A stretch of DNA of 41,825 bases, taken from positions 1 through 41,825 of the forward strand of contig JAFGWA010000026.1 in the NCBI GenBank assembly GCA_016937715.1. The letters run 5' to 3'. The notes under the pieces were generated by a model. The model saw only the letters and a program-made list of their open reading frames with translations. It was not told the origin of the DNA and did not search any database. This document shows, piece after piece, positions 1 to 8,581 of the stretch; position 1 is the first letter of the stretch, and the number at the start of each line of letters is the position of its first letter. This DNA is from Candidatus Goldiibacteriota bacterium (GTDB lineage: Bacteria > Oederibacteriota > PGYV01). Both the position numbers and the translations under genes were made by a program.

Positions 1-1
1 G

Positions 2-3000
2 ACTATTACGGAAACAATGACAGAGACGGTAACAGAGACAATTACAGAGACAATGACAGAAACCGTAACAGAGACGGTAACCGAGACGATAACGGAGACA
101 GTAACCGAGACGATGACAGAAACCGTCACTGAAACAATTACCGAAACAGTAACCGAAACGATGACAGAAACTGTAACTGAAACAATTACCGAAACCGTCA
201 CGGAGACTGTAACAGAAACTATTACAGAAACTATGACGGAGACAGTAACTGAAACGATAACGGAAACTACAACTCCGTCCGTAACCGAAACAATTACAGA
301 GACGGTAACAGAGACAGTAACCGAAACTGTTACTGAAACGGTAACTGAGACGATTACCGAGACAGTAACAGAGACAATAACAGAAACAATAACCGAGACT
401 GTAACTGAAACGATGACAGAAACTGTAACGGAGACGATAACGGAAACGGCGACAGAAACGGTAACGGAGACAATTACAGAAACAATGACTGAAACTGTAA
501 CAGAAACAATCACAGAGACGATGACAGAGACGGTTACAGAAACGATAACGGAAACAGCAACTGAAACGGTAACGGAGACAATTACAGAAACTATGACTGA
601 AACTGTAACAGAGACAATTACCGAGACGATAACGGAAACTGTTACAGAGACTGTGACAGAGACGATTACCGAGACGGTGACTGAAACTGTAACGGAGACT
701 ATTACCGAGACGATGACGGAGACAGTAACAGAGACGATTACGGAAACGGCAACTGAAACAATTACGGAGACTATAACTGAAACGGCTACGGAGACTGTCA
801 CAGAGACTATTACAGAAACGGCCACCGAAACTGTAACCGAGACAATTACCGAGACGATGACCGAAACTGTAACAGAAACGATAACCGAAACAGCTACTGA
901 AACTGTAACGGAGACTATTACAGAAACGGCCACCGAGACTGTAACCGAGACGATTACAGAAACGATGACTGAAACTGTAACAGAAACGATAACCGAAACA
1001 GCTACTGAAACTGTAACGGAGACGATTACCGAAACGGCCACTGAAACTGTGACTGAAACGATAACAGAGACGATGACTGAAACTGTAACAGAGACGATTA
1101 CAGAAACGGCCACAGAGACTGTGACCGAGACGATTACAGAGACGATTACCGAAACTGTAACAGAAACGATAACCGAAACAGCTACTGAAACTGTAACGGA
1201 GACTATTACAGAAACAGACACCGAGACTGTAACCGAGACGATTACCGAGACGATTACTGAAACTGTAACAGAAACGATAACCGAAACAGCTACTGAAACT
1301 GTAACGGAGACGATTACCGAAACGGCCACTGAGACTGTAACAGAAAGTATTACCGAGACTATGACGGAGACAGTAACAGAGACGATTACAGAAACGGCAA
1401 CTGAAACAATTACGGAGACAGTAACAGAAACAGTCACGGAAACAGTAACGGAGACAGCCACTGAGACTGTGACAGAGACTATGACAGAAACGGTAACTGA
1501 GACTGTAACGGAAACAATTACAGAGACAATGACAGAAACGGTTACGGAAACGGTAACTGAAACAGCCACTGAGACTGTGACAGAGACGGTAACTGAGACT
1601 GTGACAGAAACAATTACAGAGACAATGACGGAAACAGTGACAGAGACTATGACAGAAACGGTAACTGAGACTGTAACAGAAACAATTACAGAGACAATTA
1701 CAGAAACGGTTACGGAAACAATAACTGAAACAGCAACTGAGACTATAACTGAGACAATTACAGAGACTATGACGGAGACTGTAACAGAAACTGTAACTGA
1801 GACTGTAACAGAAACAATTACAGAGACTATAACAGAAACTGCTACTGAAACGGTGACTGAGACAATTACAGAAACGGCCACAGAAACTGTAACCGAGACA
1901 ATAACAGAAACGGCTACGGAAACTGTAACAGAGACAATAACAGAGACTGCTACGGAGACTGTAACAGAAACAATAACTGAAACGATGACTGAAACCGTAA
2001 CCGAGACGATTACAGAGACTATGACTGAAACTGTAACGGAGACAATAACCGAAACCGTAACCGAAACAGTAACTGAAACTATTACGGAAACGGCCACGGA
2101 GACGGTAACCGAAACTATTACAGAGACATCTACAGAGACTATAACCGAGACAGTTACGGAGACAATGACCGAAACAGTTACTGAAACAGCAACAGAAACG
2201 ATAACAGAAACGGCAACGGAGACTGTTACAGAGACGATGACAGAAACAGCCACTGAAACGATTACAGAAACTGTAACTGAGACTATGACGGAAACAATGA
2301 CCGAAACAGTAACTGAAACAGCAACTGAAACGATAACAGAAACGGCAACAGAGACCGTTACAGAGACGATAACAGAAACAGCCACTGAAACGATTACAGA
2401 AACTGTAACTGAGACCATGACGGAAACAGTTACAGAAACAGTAACAGAGACGGTCACGGAAACAATTACGGAGACTGCGACAGAAACCGTAACGGAAACA
2501 ATGACAGAGACGTCCACGGAAACAGTAACAGAGACGGTCACGGAAACAATTACTGAGACTGCGACAGAAACCGTAACAGAAACAATGACAGAGACGTCCA
2601 CGGAAACAGTAACAGAGACGGTCACGGAAACGATGACTGAGACTGCGACAGAAACCGTAACAGAAACAATGACAGAGACGTCCACGGAAACAGTAACAGA
2701 GACGGTTACGGAAACAATGACTGAGACTGCGACAGAAACCGTAACAGAAACAATGACAGAGACGTCCACGGAAACAGTAACAGAGACGGTTACGGAAACG
2801 ATGACTGAGACGGCCACCGAAACCGTAACAGAAACCATGACGGAAACGGCCACTGAAACGGTAACCGAGACGGTCACGGAAACAATGACGGAGACAGCCA
2901 CCGAAACAGTGACGGAGACGATGACAGAGACTGTTACGGAAACTGTTACAGAGACTGTCACAGAAACAATGACAGAGACGGCAACGGAGACTGTTACGGA

Positions 3001-4585
3001 AACTGCTACTGAAACTATGACTGAAACGATAACTGAAACTGCAACTGAAACAGCAACAGAGACGATAACTGAAACCGCGACTGAAACAGTAACCGAAACA
3101 ATTACAGAAACTGCTACAGAGACAATAACAGAGACAGTAACAGAGACTTCCACGGCGACGCCTACAAATACTCTGTCCCCGACATTCACTGAAACTTCAA
3201 CGCCTACAGTGACAGAGACGGATACGCCGTCTGCCACGCAGACAAATACAGAAACTGTTACTGCGACTTCCACGGAAACTAATACGCAGACAGTTACTGA
3301 AACGGTTACAGATACTGTAACGGCAACGAATACGCCGACCATAATGCTGTCGCCGACATCAACTCCTACGGCAACATCTACAAACACAATGTCAACTACG
3401 CCTACTCTTACGGCTACGGCCACTGCTACAGGTACTGCCACGGCGTCAAGAACTATGACCTTTACAGCCACGGCTTCGCCTACTGTAACGCTTACGCCGG
3501 CATTCTCGGCAACGGCCACGGTTACTTCGTCGGCAACTCTTACTGCTACAGCCACAGTGACAGAAACTAATACGCCGACATCAACGCCGACAGAGTCAGA
3601 GACATCAACTATTACCTCCACTTGGACCGCCTCGCCGACTATTACGGTAACGCCTACGGTAACACCTCTGCCGAATTATCAGATTACTATTAAGGTTTAT
3701 AATTCCGCGGGTGAAGTGGTAAGAGAGCTTTCCAGAGAAGTTGAATACGGAACATATAATATGTTTAAAGACTTTACGGTGGAAAACCCGGTATTCAGCC
3801 CGGATGACGGCGGAACGGTAAGGCTTAATATTGAAGGTATGATAGTGGAATGGGACGGCAAGAACGAGCAGGAAAAGAGTGTTGAAAACGGCGTCTATTA
3901 CATACATGTGGAATGCAAGGATGAATATGGTTTTGTCCACTCGGTCACAAAAGATGTCACTGTGCTTACCAACAGCGTGAAAATGCAGGTTAGAATATAC
4001 AGCAGCGCAGGCGAAATTGTAAAAATAATACCTGTTGATATGACATATACGGCAACGGAAGATACTATTAAAATAGTTCCGGAGCCTCCACAGGCTTTTG
4101 TGCCGGGCGATAACAATCAGGTAAACTATGTGCAGATTGTATATAACGGGCAGACGATTCTCTGGGATGGAACCAATGATTTTGGCGTGATTGTGGGCAA
4201 CGGCGTTTATACAGTGCAGATAGTAAACGTCAACACCAAAGGTTATAAGATTGTGGCTTCGACAAATCTGACGGTTCTTCATAACGGTTATGAAATACTG
4301 TCAAATATCAGAATTATACCCAATCCTATTGACCTTGCACAATACAGGACACTTACCATAAGATATGACGCTATGGCAGGCACACGCATAAAAGCTAAAC
4401 TGTATAATATTGCGGGTGAACTGATAAAGACCCTTGAACCTTCTGCGGGCGCGCTGGAGATTAAGTGGAATATTATGGAATTTGATAAGCCGCTTCCTGC
4501 CGGCGTATATATAGTGGTTATAGAGGCAAGGTCCAATAATGGAATGACAAAGAATGCAGTGGAAAAATTTACCATGATCAGGTAA
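2..4585 (+). CDS. Giant T-E-T-x repeat surface protein with FlgD/Ig-like C-terminus (5' end outside window)
   Basis: The reading frame is already open at base 2 (T-I-T-E-T before the first visible ATG at 17), so the true start and any signal peptide lie outside the window. From the ATG at 17, about residues 1-1045 are a strict tetrapeptide tandem, T-E-T-x with x mostly V, I, M or A and rarely S, D or T. Residues about 1045-1218 are a looser T/P/S-rich linker (for example TPTNTLSPT). Residues about 1218-1522 hold three FlgD/Ig-like modules with the hallmarks 'YNSAGEVV', 'WDGKNE..NGVYYI', 'WDGTNDFG', 'YNIAGELIKTL' and 'PAGVYIVVIEA'. Such C-termini are common on secreted surface proteins and resemble type IX sorting domains. 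A long, acidic, probably O-glycosylated stalk is inferred. There is no catalytic motif. The codon pattern is in frame throughout and ends at a clear TAA. Confidence 0.9.
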   Translation, partial: TITETMTETVTETITETMTETVTETVTETITETVTETMTETVTETITETVTETMTETVTETITETVTETVTETITETMTETVTETITETTTPSVTETITETVTETVTETVTETVTETITETVTETITETITETVTETMTETVTETITETATETVTETITETMTETVTETITETMTETVTETITETATETVTETITETMTETVTETITETITETVTETVTETITETVTETVTETITETMTETVTETITETATETITETITETATETVTETITETATETVTETITETMTETVTETITETATETVTETITETATETVTETITETMTETVTETITETATETVTETITETATETVTETITETMTETVTETITETATETVTETITETITETVTETITETATETVTETITETDTETVTETITETITETVTETITETATETVTETITETATETVTESITETMTETVTETITETATETITETVTETVTETVTETATETVTETMTETVTETVTETITETMTETVTETVTETATETVTETVTETVTETITETMTETVTETMTETVTETVTETITETITETVTETITETATETITETITETMTETVTETVTETVTETITETITETATETVTETITETATETVTETITETATETVTETITETATETVTETITETMTETVTETITETMTETVTETITETVTETVTETITETATETVTETITETSTETITETVTETMTETVTETATETITETATETVTETMTETATETITETVTETMTETMTETVTETATETITETATETVTETITETATETITETVTETMTETVTETVTETVTETITETATETVTETMTETSTETVTETVTETITETATETVTETMTETSTETVTETVTETMTETATETVTETMTETSTETVTETVTETMTETATETVTETMTETSTETVTETVTETMTETATETVTETMTETATETVTETVTETMTETATETVTETMTETVTETVTETVTETMTETATETVTETATETMTETITETATETATETITETATETVTETITETATETITETVTETSTATPTNTLSPTFTETSTPTVTETDTPSATQTNTETVTATSTETNTQTVTETVTDTVTATNTPTIMLSPTSTPTATSTNTMSTTPTLTATATATGTATASRTMTFTATASPTVTLTPAFSATATVTSSATLTATATVTETNTPTSTPTESETSTITSTWTASPTITVTPTVTPLPNYQITIKVYNSAGEVVRELSREVEYGTYNMFKDFTVENPVFSPDDGGTVRLNIEGMIVEWDGKNEQEKSVENGVYYIHVECKDEYGFVHSVTKDVTVLTNSVKMQVRIYSSAGEIVKIIPVDMTYTATEDTIKIVPEPPQAFVPGDNNQVNYVQIVYNGQTILWDGTNDFGVIVGNGVYTVQIVNVNTKGYKIVASTNLTVLHNGYEILSNIRIIPNPIDLAQYRTLTIRYDAMAGTRIKAKLYNIAGELIKTLEPSAGALEIKWNIMEFDKPLPAGVYIVVIEARSNNGMTKNAVEKFTMIR
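820..1330 (+). repeat. Higher-order repeat of 108 bp within the T-E-T-x array
   Basis: GCC (Ala) codons in the local context GAAACGGCCAC occur at 821, 929, 1037, 1109 and 1325, with a variant GAC at 1217. The steps are 108, 108, 72, 108 and 108 bp, that is 9, 9, 6, 9 and 9 tetrapeptides. The intervening V/I/A/M order is largely preserved. This points to duplication in blocks of many units rather than unit by unit. Confidence 0.75.
2430..2846 (+). repeat. Higher-order repeat of 84 bp, nearly identical copies, within the T-E-T-x array
   Basis: The string CGTCCACGGAAACAGTAACA starts at 2511, 2595, 2679 and 2763, exactly 84 bp (7 tetrapeptides, order S-V-V-I/M-A-V-M) apart. Copies 1 to 3 differ at only a few bases. 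Copy 4 diverges in its second half, and a partial copy lies just upstream. This is the youngest-looking part of the array. Confidence 0.9.
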
Positions 4586-4673
4586 TGTTTTCCGGTTTTA
4601 ACCTGAGTAATTCATAACATTACAAAATCTAAAAAACAAATTCTGTAATTTGTCAGATTTGTTAAGGAAAATT

Positions 4674-5810
4674 ATGCTTAGAAGAAAGGTGAGTGAGTTA
4701 TCCGGAGGGGAAATAAATGCTTTAATGGTATATACGCACGACGGCAGAGAACTTGTAAAACGGGGTGTTGAAATAACCCCCTTGATAGCGGAAAAACTGA
4801 AAGAACAAAGAATAAGTTTTATTTACACGGAGAGTCCGGTAAAGGTATCTGAAATTTATGAACGAAATATTATAGCCGGTCTGCAAAAAGTTGTTAATTG
4901 TTTTGTTGAAACCGGCGGTAATAGCGCTGAAATTCTAAAACGTTATAATGACGCCGATATAAAAATATTTCTATCTACCAATAACGAATTGGGCAGGGCG
5001 ATAGCTTATGGCCATATTTTAAAGTTTTACGCGGAAAAAATGTATGCGATGCTTTGCGGAAAATCTGATATTATTTATGATTTTATAGATTATAGAGGAA
5101 AAGAAAACTATTTTGTTTTTCATATGGTTAACACATGCTGCATGTGCATGGCGGCTGCAAAAAATTTTGGAATGGATAAAAGTGCGGTAATAGATCTGGG
5201 CATAGGAACGATGCTGTATGATTATCAGATGAAAAACATGACTTTTTCCTTAAAAAACAGTGTTTTAAAACCCGGCGAGATGGAAAAAATTCAGGAGCAT
5301 ACGGAAAAAGCTTATGAGTATTTAAGGTCTGTTTACGGAATGCCTTCAAGTTCTTCGGCGATAGCCCTTCAGCATCACGAAAGGTATAACGGAACCGGGT
5401 ATCCGAAAAAATTGTCCGGCGATAACATCCTTATTTTAAGCAGAATAGCATCGGTGTGTGATGTCTATGATTCAATGGTTACAGAAAGGTTTCACAGGCC
5501 GGCTTATAATCCCGAAGAGGTTTGGGATTATATAAAAATGAATTCAGGAGTTATATTTGATCCTGAAATTACAGCGGTTTTTTTACGCACGATTCCCAGG
5601 TATATGCCTGGCGATACAGTGGAGCTTATCTGCGGGAAATATGGTGTTGTGGCGGAAAATCATTTTGAGAGGCCTGAAAATCCAGATATAATATTAATTG
5701 AAAAAACGGGTGAAAATGATATAATCGGGATGAAAACCGAAAAAAAATCAGGTACGGTTGCTGCTGAAGGTAATTTTCAGATAATCAGGACAGCCGGAAG
5801 AATAAGGTGA
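4674..5810 (+). CDS. HD-GYP-like protein with degenerate HD pair
   Basis: A protein of 378 aa when started at ATG 4674, which has AAGGA a few bases upstream; a TTG at 4650 is possible but poorly placed. An N-terminal domain (about 1-140) precedes an HD-GYP fold. His150, His209, the HHE triad 234-236 with YNGTGYP (238-244) and Asp263 are visible, as expected for HD-GYP cyclic-di-GMP phosphodiesterases. The motif that is normally HDxGK reads I173-D174-L-G-I, so the metal-binding His and the Lys are lost. The protein may therefore be a binder or regulator rather than an active phosphodiesterase. Its stop overlaps the upstream region of parA, suggesting co-transcription with parAB. Confidence 0.85.
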   Translation: MLRRKVSELSGGEINALMVYTHDGRELVKRGVEITPLIAEKLKEQRISFIYTESPVKVSEIYERNIIAGLQKVVNCFVETGGNSAEILKRYNDADIKIFLSTNNELGRAIAYGHILKFYAEKMYAMLCGKSDIIYDFIDYRGKENYFVFHMVNTCCMCMAAAKNFGMDKSAVIDLGIGTMLYDYQMKNMTFSLKNSVLKPGEMEKIQEHTEKAYEYLRSVYGMPSSSSAIALQHHERYNGTGYPKKLSGDNILILSRIASVCDVYDSMVTERFHRPAYNPEEVWDYIKMNSGVIFDPEITAVFLRTIPRYMPGDTVELICGKYGVVAENHFERPENPDIILIEKTGENDIIGMKTEKKSGTVAAEGNFQIIRTAGRIR

Positions 5811-5818
5811 AAAGTTTT

Positions 5819-6610
5819 ATGGGAAAGACTATAGCAATTGTTAACCAGAAAGGCGGCGTGGGCAAAACCACCACCACAGTCAATTTATCCGCTTATCTGG
5901 CGGCAAAAGGAAGAAAAGTTTTGCTTGTAGATATTGACCCGCAGGGCAATGCCACAATTGGGCTTGGCATAAATAAACACGCTGAAGAATCAAATATAAA
6001 TGATGTGCTTATGGGCGATGAAAATATCGCCGCGGTTATAAAAAAAACATCGGTTGACGGCTTGTTTCTTGCCGCGTCAAATGTAAATCTTGCCGGCGCT
6101 GAAATACAGCTTGTGGAAATGCAGGAGCGCGAATACAGGCTGAAACAGGCGCTTGCTGAAATTAAAGAAGATTATGATTACATTTTTATAGATTGTCCCC
6201 CGGCGCTTGGGCTTTTAACCTTGAATTCCCTTGTTGCCGCGGATTCGGTGCTTATTCCGATACAGTGCGAATTCTATGCTTTAGAAGGACTTGCCAGGCT
6301 GCTTGAAACTGTGGAGCTGGTTAAGGACAGCCTTAACCCGGACCTTATGATAGAAGGGGCTCTTATCACAATGTTTGATTCCCGAACAAGCCTTTCGGTC
6401 CAGGTGCTGGAAGAAATAAAGAAAAAATTTAAAAACCGTGCCTATGACACCATAATTCCAAGAAATGTAAGGCTGTCTGAAGCGCCGGGTTTTGGCCAGA
6501 CGATACTTCAATATGATAAAGGTTCCAGAGGCGCAAAAGCATACGAAAATCTTGCCGAAGAAATAATTAAAGGTGAAAAACACGCATCAAAAGAGAGGTT
6601 GGTAAAATGA
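5819..6610 (+). CDS. parA: Chromosome partitioning ATPase ParA/Soj
   Basis: A 263-aa deviant Walker A ATPase with KGGVGKTT at residues 11-18, DIDPQGN following, and FIDCPPALG as the Walker B region. These are characteristic of the ParA/Soj family, which binds DNA nonspecifically as an ATP dimer and is stimulated by ParB to move origins apart. ATG 5819 is chosen because AAGGTG at 5804-5809 sits at a good distance; a GTG at 5807 would add four residues. The gene overlaps parB by ATGA, which implies translational coupling. Length and order parA-parB are typical of chromosomal partition loci. Confidence 0.95.
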   Translation: MGKTIAIVNQKGGVGKTTTTVNLSAYLAAKGRKVLLVDIDPQGNATIGLGINKHAEESNINDVLMGDENIAAVIKKTSVDGLFLAASNVNLAGAEIQLVEMQEREYRLKQALAEIKEDYDYIFIDCPPALGLLTLNSLVAADSVLIPIQCEFYALEGLARLLETVELVKDSLNPDLMIEGALITMFDSRTSLSVQVLEEIKKKFKNRAYDTIIPRNVRLSEAPGFGQTILQYDKGSRGAKAYENLAEEIIKGEKHASKERLVK

Positions 6611-7482
6611 GTTCAGGAAAAAGCAGGCTTGGAAAAGGCCTTGACGCGTTAATTCCGGGTTCAAGGGCCAAATTAAGCGGGCAGGCGCCTGTAGTTCTGT
6701 CCTCGGGATTGTCAGAAATAAATGTTTCTGATATTAAACCGAATACACTGCAGCCCAGGAAGACTTTTACGGCTGATAAAATGGAAGAATTAATACAGTC
6801 AATAAAAGAAAACGGCATTATAGAACCCATTATTCTTAATGAAACAGGTTCGGGTAAATATGAAATTATTGCCGGTGAAAGGCGTTTTATAGCCGCACAG
6901 AGGGCGGGTTTAAGAAAGGTACCCGCGGTTATAAAAAATGTCACCGCAATGAAAAAACTTGAATGGGCGGTTGTGGAAAATATAATAAGAGAAGATTTAA
7001 ATCCCATAGAAGAAGCGATGGCTTACAAGCAGCTTATGGAAGGTTACAGGATGACCCAGGAGCAGCTTGCCGCAAAACTTGGGCGCGTAAGGGCGACTGT
7101 GGCCAACACGTTAAGGCTTCTTATGCTTCCGGAATCCGTACAGCAGTATGTGAAAACCGGGCGTTTAAATGAAGGTCACGGTAAAGTACTTCTGGGTATC
7201 GATGATAAAAGCAGGCAGAAAGCCCTTGCGGAACAGGCTGTAAAAAAAGACCTTTCTGTAAGGGAACTTGAAGAACTGGTTGCGGATATGCCCGGAAAAA
7301 GAACCAGAAGCGCTTCTAAGCCGGCAGACAATTCCGCGGAAATGAAGGATATTGAAAAGGAAATGAAGTTTAAGCTTGGAACCAAGGTGAATATTAAGGG
7401 CAGTTATAAAAGGGGTAAAATAGAAATAGAGTATTATAATAAGGAAGACTTTGAAAGGATACTGCAGGTTTTTAAAGATTAA
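6607..7482 (+). CDS. parB: Chromosome partitioning protein ParB/Spo0J
   Basis: A 291-aa protein starting inside the parA stop (ATGA). The N-terminus RLGKGLDALIP is the usual ParB opening. The ParB/Srx domain includes QPRKTF (about 49-54) and GERR at 90-93, the CTP-binding motif. A helix-turn-helix spans about 147-172 (MTQEQLAAKLGRVRATVANT), followed by NEGHGKVLLG. The C-terminal dimerisation domain is recognisable by its basic IEIEYYNKEDFERIL end. ParB binds parS, spreads by CTP-dependent sliding and activates ParA. A strong terminator follows. Confidence 0.96.
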   Translation: MSSGKSRLGKGLDALIPGSRAKLSGQAPVVLSSGLSEINVSDIKPNTLQPRKTFTADKMEELIQSIKENGIIEPIILNETGSGKYEIIAGERRFIAAQRAGLRKVPAVIKNVTAMKKLEWAVVENIIREDLNPIEEAMAYKQLMEGYRMTQEQLAAKLGRVRATVANTLRLLMLPESVQQYVKTGRLNEGHGKVLLGIDDKSRQKALAEQAVKKDLSVRELEELVADMPGKRTRSASKPADNSAEMKDIEKEMKFKLGTKVNIKGSYKRGKIEIEYYNKEDFERILQVFKD

Positions 7483-7500
7483 TTTAATAAGCCGAAAATT

Positions 7501-7530
7501 AAAAACGCACCCGATGGGGTGCGTTTTTTT
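7501..7530. terminator. Bidirectional rho-independent terminator between parB and 7533-7952
   Basis: ACGCACCC, loop GATG, GGGTGCGT forms a perfect stem, flanked by an A-run on the left and a T-run of seven on the right. It serves parB on the plus strand and the convergent gene on the minus strand. Confidence 0.93.
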
Positions 7531-7532
7531 AT

Positions 7533-7952
7533 TTAATTGGGTTTCTTTTTATAGCCGGCGGCTTCTATCTCTTTTTGAAGCTGTTGAACCCAGGCGTTAT
7601 ATTCCGGTTCAATTTCCTTAAGCCTTTCGCGGGACTTTTTTACCCATTTGCTCTCAGGCGGAGTAAAAAGGTCCGTGACGGTCTGATACTGTACATAAGC
7701 GTTTTTCAGGGAATTGTCCTCCATCAGCATTCTGTACTGAGGTTCGGATATTTTCTTTTTTGACAGCTGTTCATCGTAATACTGTTTTTTTGCTTCCGCG
7801 TTTTTATAGAAAGAAAGGTGGCGTTCGCCTTCAAGGAATTCGCGTTTTGCCCTGCGTACCACTTCCAGCGGCGCCATTACAAAAAAGGCAATTATGAAAA
7901 CTGAAAGCGCAAGGCCTGTGTTTATAAGAACTTTCTTTGTATTTTCTGTCAT
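7533..7952 (-). CDS. Small membrane-anchored coiled-coil protein, unknown function
   Basis: A 139-aa protein not recognised as a named family. Residues about 9-28 (VLINTGLALSVFIIAFFVMA) form one N-terminal transmembrane segment or uncleaved signal anchor. The rest is highly charged and helical, rich in K/E/Q/Y (for example SFYKNAEAKKQYYDEQL and LKEIEPEYNAWVQQLQKEI), suggesting a coiled-coil or helical hairpin. The start ATG has GGAG about seven bases upstream, and a good promoter precedes it. It is transcribed alone and convergent with parB. A role as an envelope-associated structural or adaptor protein is only a guess. Confidence 0.8.
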   Translation of the reverse strand: MTENTKKVLINTGLALSVFIIAFFVMAPLEVVRRAKREFLEGERHLSFYKNAEAKKQYYDEQLSKKKISEPQYRMLMEDNSLKNAYVQYQTVTDLFTPPESKWVKKSRERLKEIEPEYNAWVQQLQKEIEAAGYKKKPN

Positions 7953-7982
7953 TTTAATGCTCCTTTGCTTATTTATGCCTTA

Positions 7983-8011
7983 ATTTTAAGGTTAAACACG
8001 CTGTTTGTCAA
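7983..8011 (-). promoter_or_regulatory. Sigma70-type promoter for the 7533-7952 gene
   Basis: Read on the minus strand: TTGACA (8011-8006), a 17-base spacer, TAAAAT (7988-7983). The spacing is ideal and it lies about 30 bases upstream of the start codon. Confidence 0.8.
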
Positions 8012-8060
8012 CATTATAAAAGTAGGCAGGGGCCTGAAATTTGACGGATGTGTTATCCTG

Positions 8061-8089
8061 TTGCGCCGGGCACCGGGGTATTATATAAT
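8061..8089 (+). promoter_or_regulatory. Probable promoter of the recX-alaS run
   Basis: TTGCGC (8061-8066), a 17-base spacer, TATAAT (8084-8089). The -10 is perfect and the -35 weak. The predicted start near 8096 lies just ahead of the recX ribosome site AGAGG at about 8109-8114. Confidence 0.6.
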
Positions 8090-8119
8090 AAAAATTCAAA
8101 CTTTGAAAAGAGGTATAAT

Positions 8120-8581
8120 ATGGATAAAAGTTATGAGAAAGCCCTGAAATATTGCCTGAACCTGCTGTCAAAACAGGATTATCCGGAACTTGAACTTATA
8201 AAGAAACTTGAAAAAAAAGGCAATGATTCTCAGATAACAGAAAAGGTAATTAACTTTCTGAAGTCAAAGAATTACCTGAATGACAGGGCGTTTATGGAAA
8301 GGATTATTGAGAAATATACGCTGATAGAGCCGGCGGGCAGGCTTTTTATAGCGGCAAAACTGGAAGCCAGGGGTTTCGCGGAGAAGGATTATACCGGAAT
8401 ACTAAGCGGGCTTGATGAAACAAAGCTTGCAAAAGCGGCGATGGCATATAGAAAAAAGAGCAGGCCTAAAGATAAAGATAAGTTCAATAATGCCCAATAT
8501 TGGGGCAAATATCTTGCTTTAAGGGGCTTTGAGTATGATATAATTGAAAAAATCACAGATGGAATGAAGGAGGAATTTTAA
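8120..8581 (+). CDS. recX: Regulatory protein RecX
   Basis: A 153-aa protein when started at ATG 8120, which has AGAGG upstream; a longer in-frame extension to 8048 would overlap the predicted promoter. It carries the RecX three-helix repeats: YCLNLLSKQDYPELELIKKLEKKG near the N-terminus, then VINFLKSKNYLNDRAFMERII, and a C-terminal repeat ending WGKYLALRGFEYDIIEKI. RecX modulates RecA filaments. Here recA is not adjacent; the gene sits directly before alaS with no gap, in the order recX-alaS that often follows recA. Confidence 0.88.
   Translation: MDKSYEKALKYCLNLLSKQDYPELELIKKLEKKGNDSQITEKVINFLKSKNYLNDRAFMERIIEKYTLIEPAGRLFIAAKLEARGFAEKDYTGILSGLDETKLAKAAMAYRKKSRPKDKDKFNNAQYWGKYLALRGFEYDIIEKITDGMKEEF

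Larger units (their letters stand above)
2..3155 (+). repeat. 12-bp tandem repeat encoding T-E-T-x, about 260 units
   Basis: The unit is ACN-GAR-ACN-NYN. Phase is kept for over 3.1 kb with no frameshift. ACN and GAR codons vary synonymously from unit to unit, while the encoded T-E-T is almost invariant. The fourth position is limited nearly everywhere to codons with T or C in the middle (V, I, M, A, S), with one Asp near base 1217. One interruption, T-T-P-S-V, lies near base 268. Confidence 0.97.

Noticed and set aside
3605-4575. Minus-strand open frames opposite the FlgD-like region (225, 95 and 72 aa)
   Set aside because: They lie wholly antisense to a well-supported gene, have no family features and have atypical composition; they are shadows of biased codon use.
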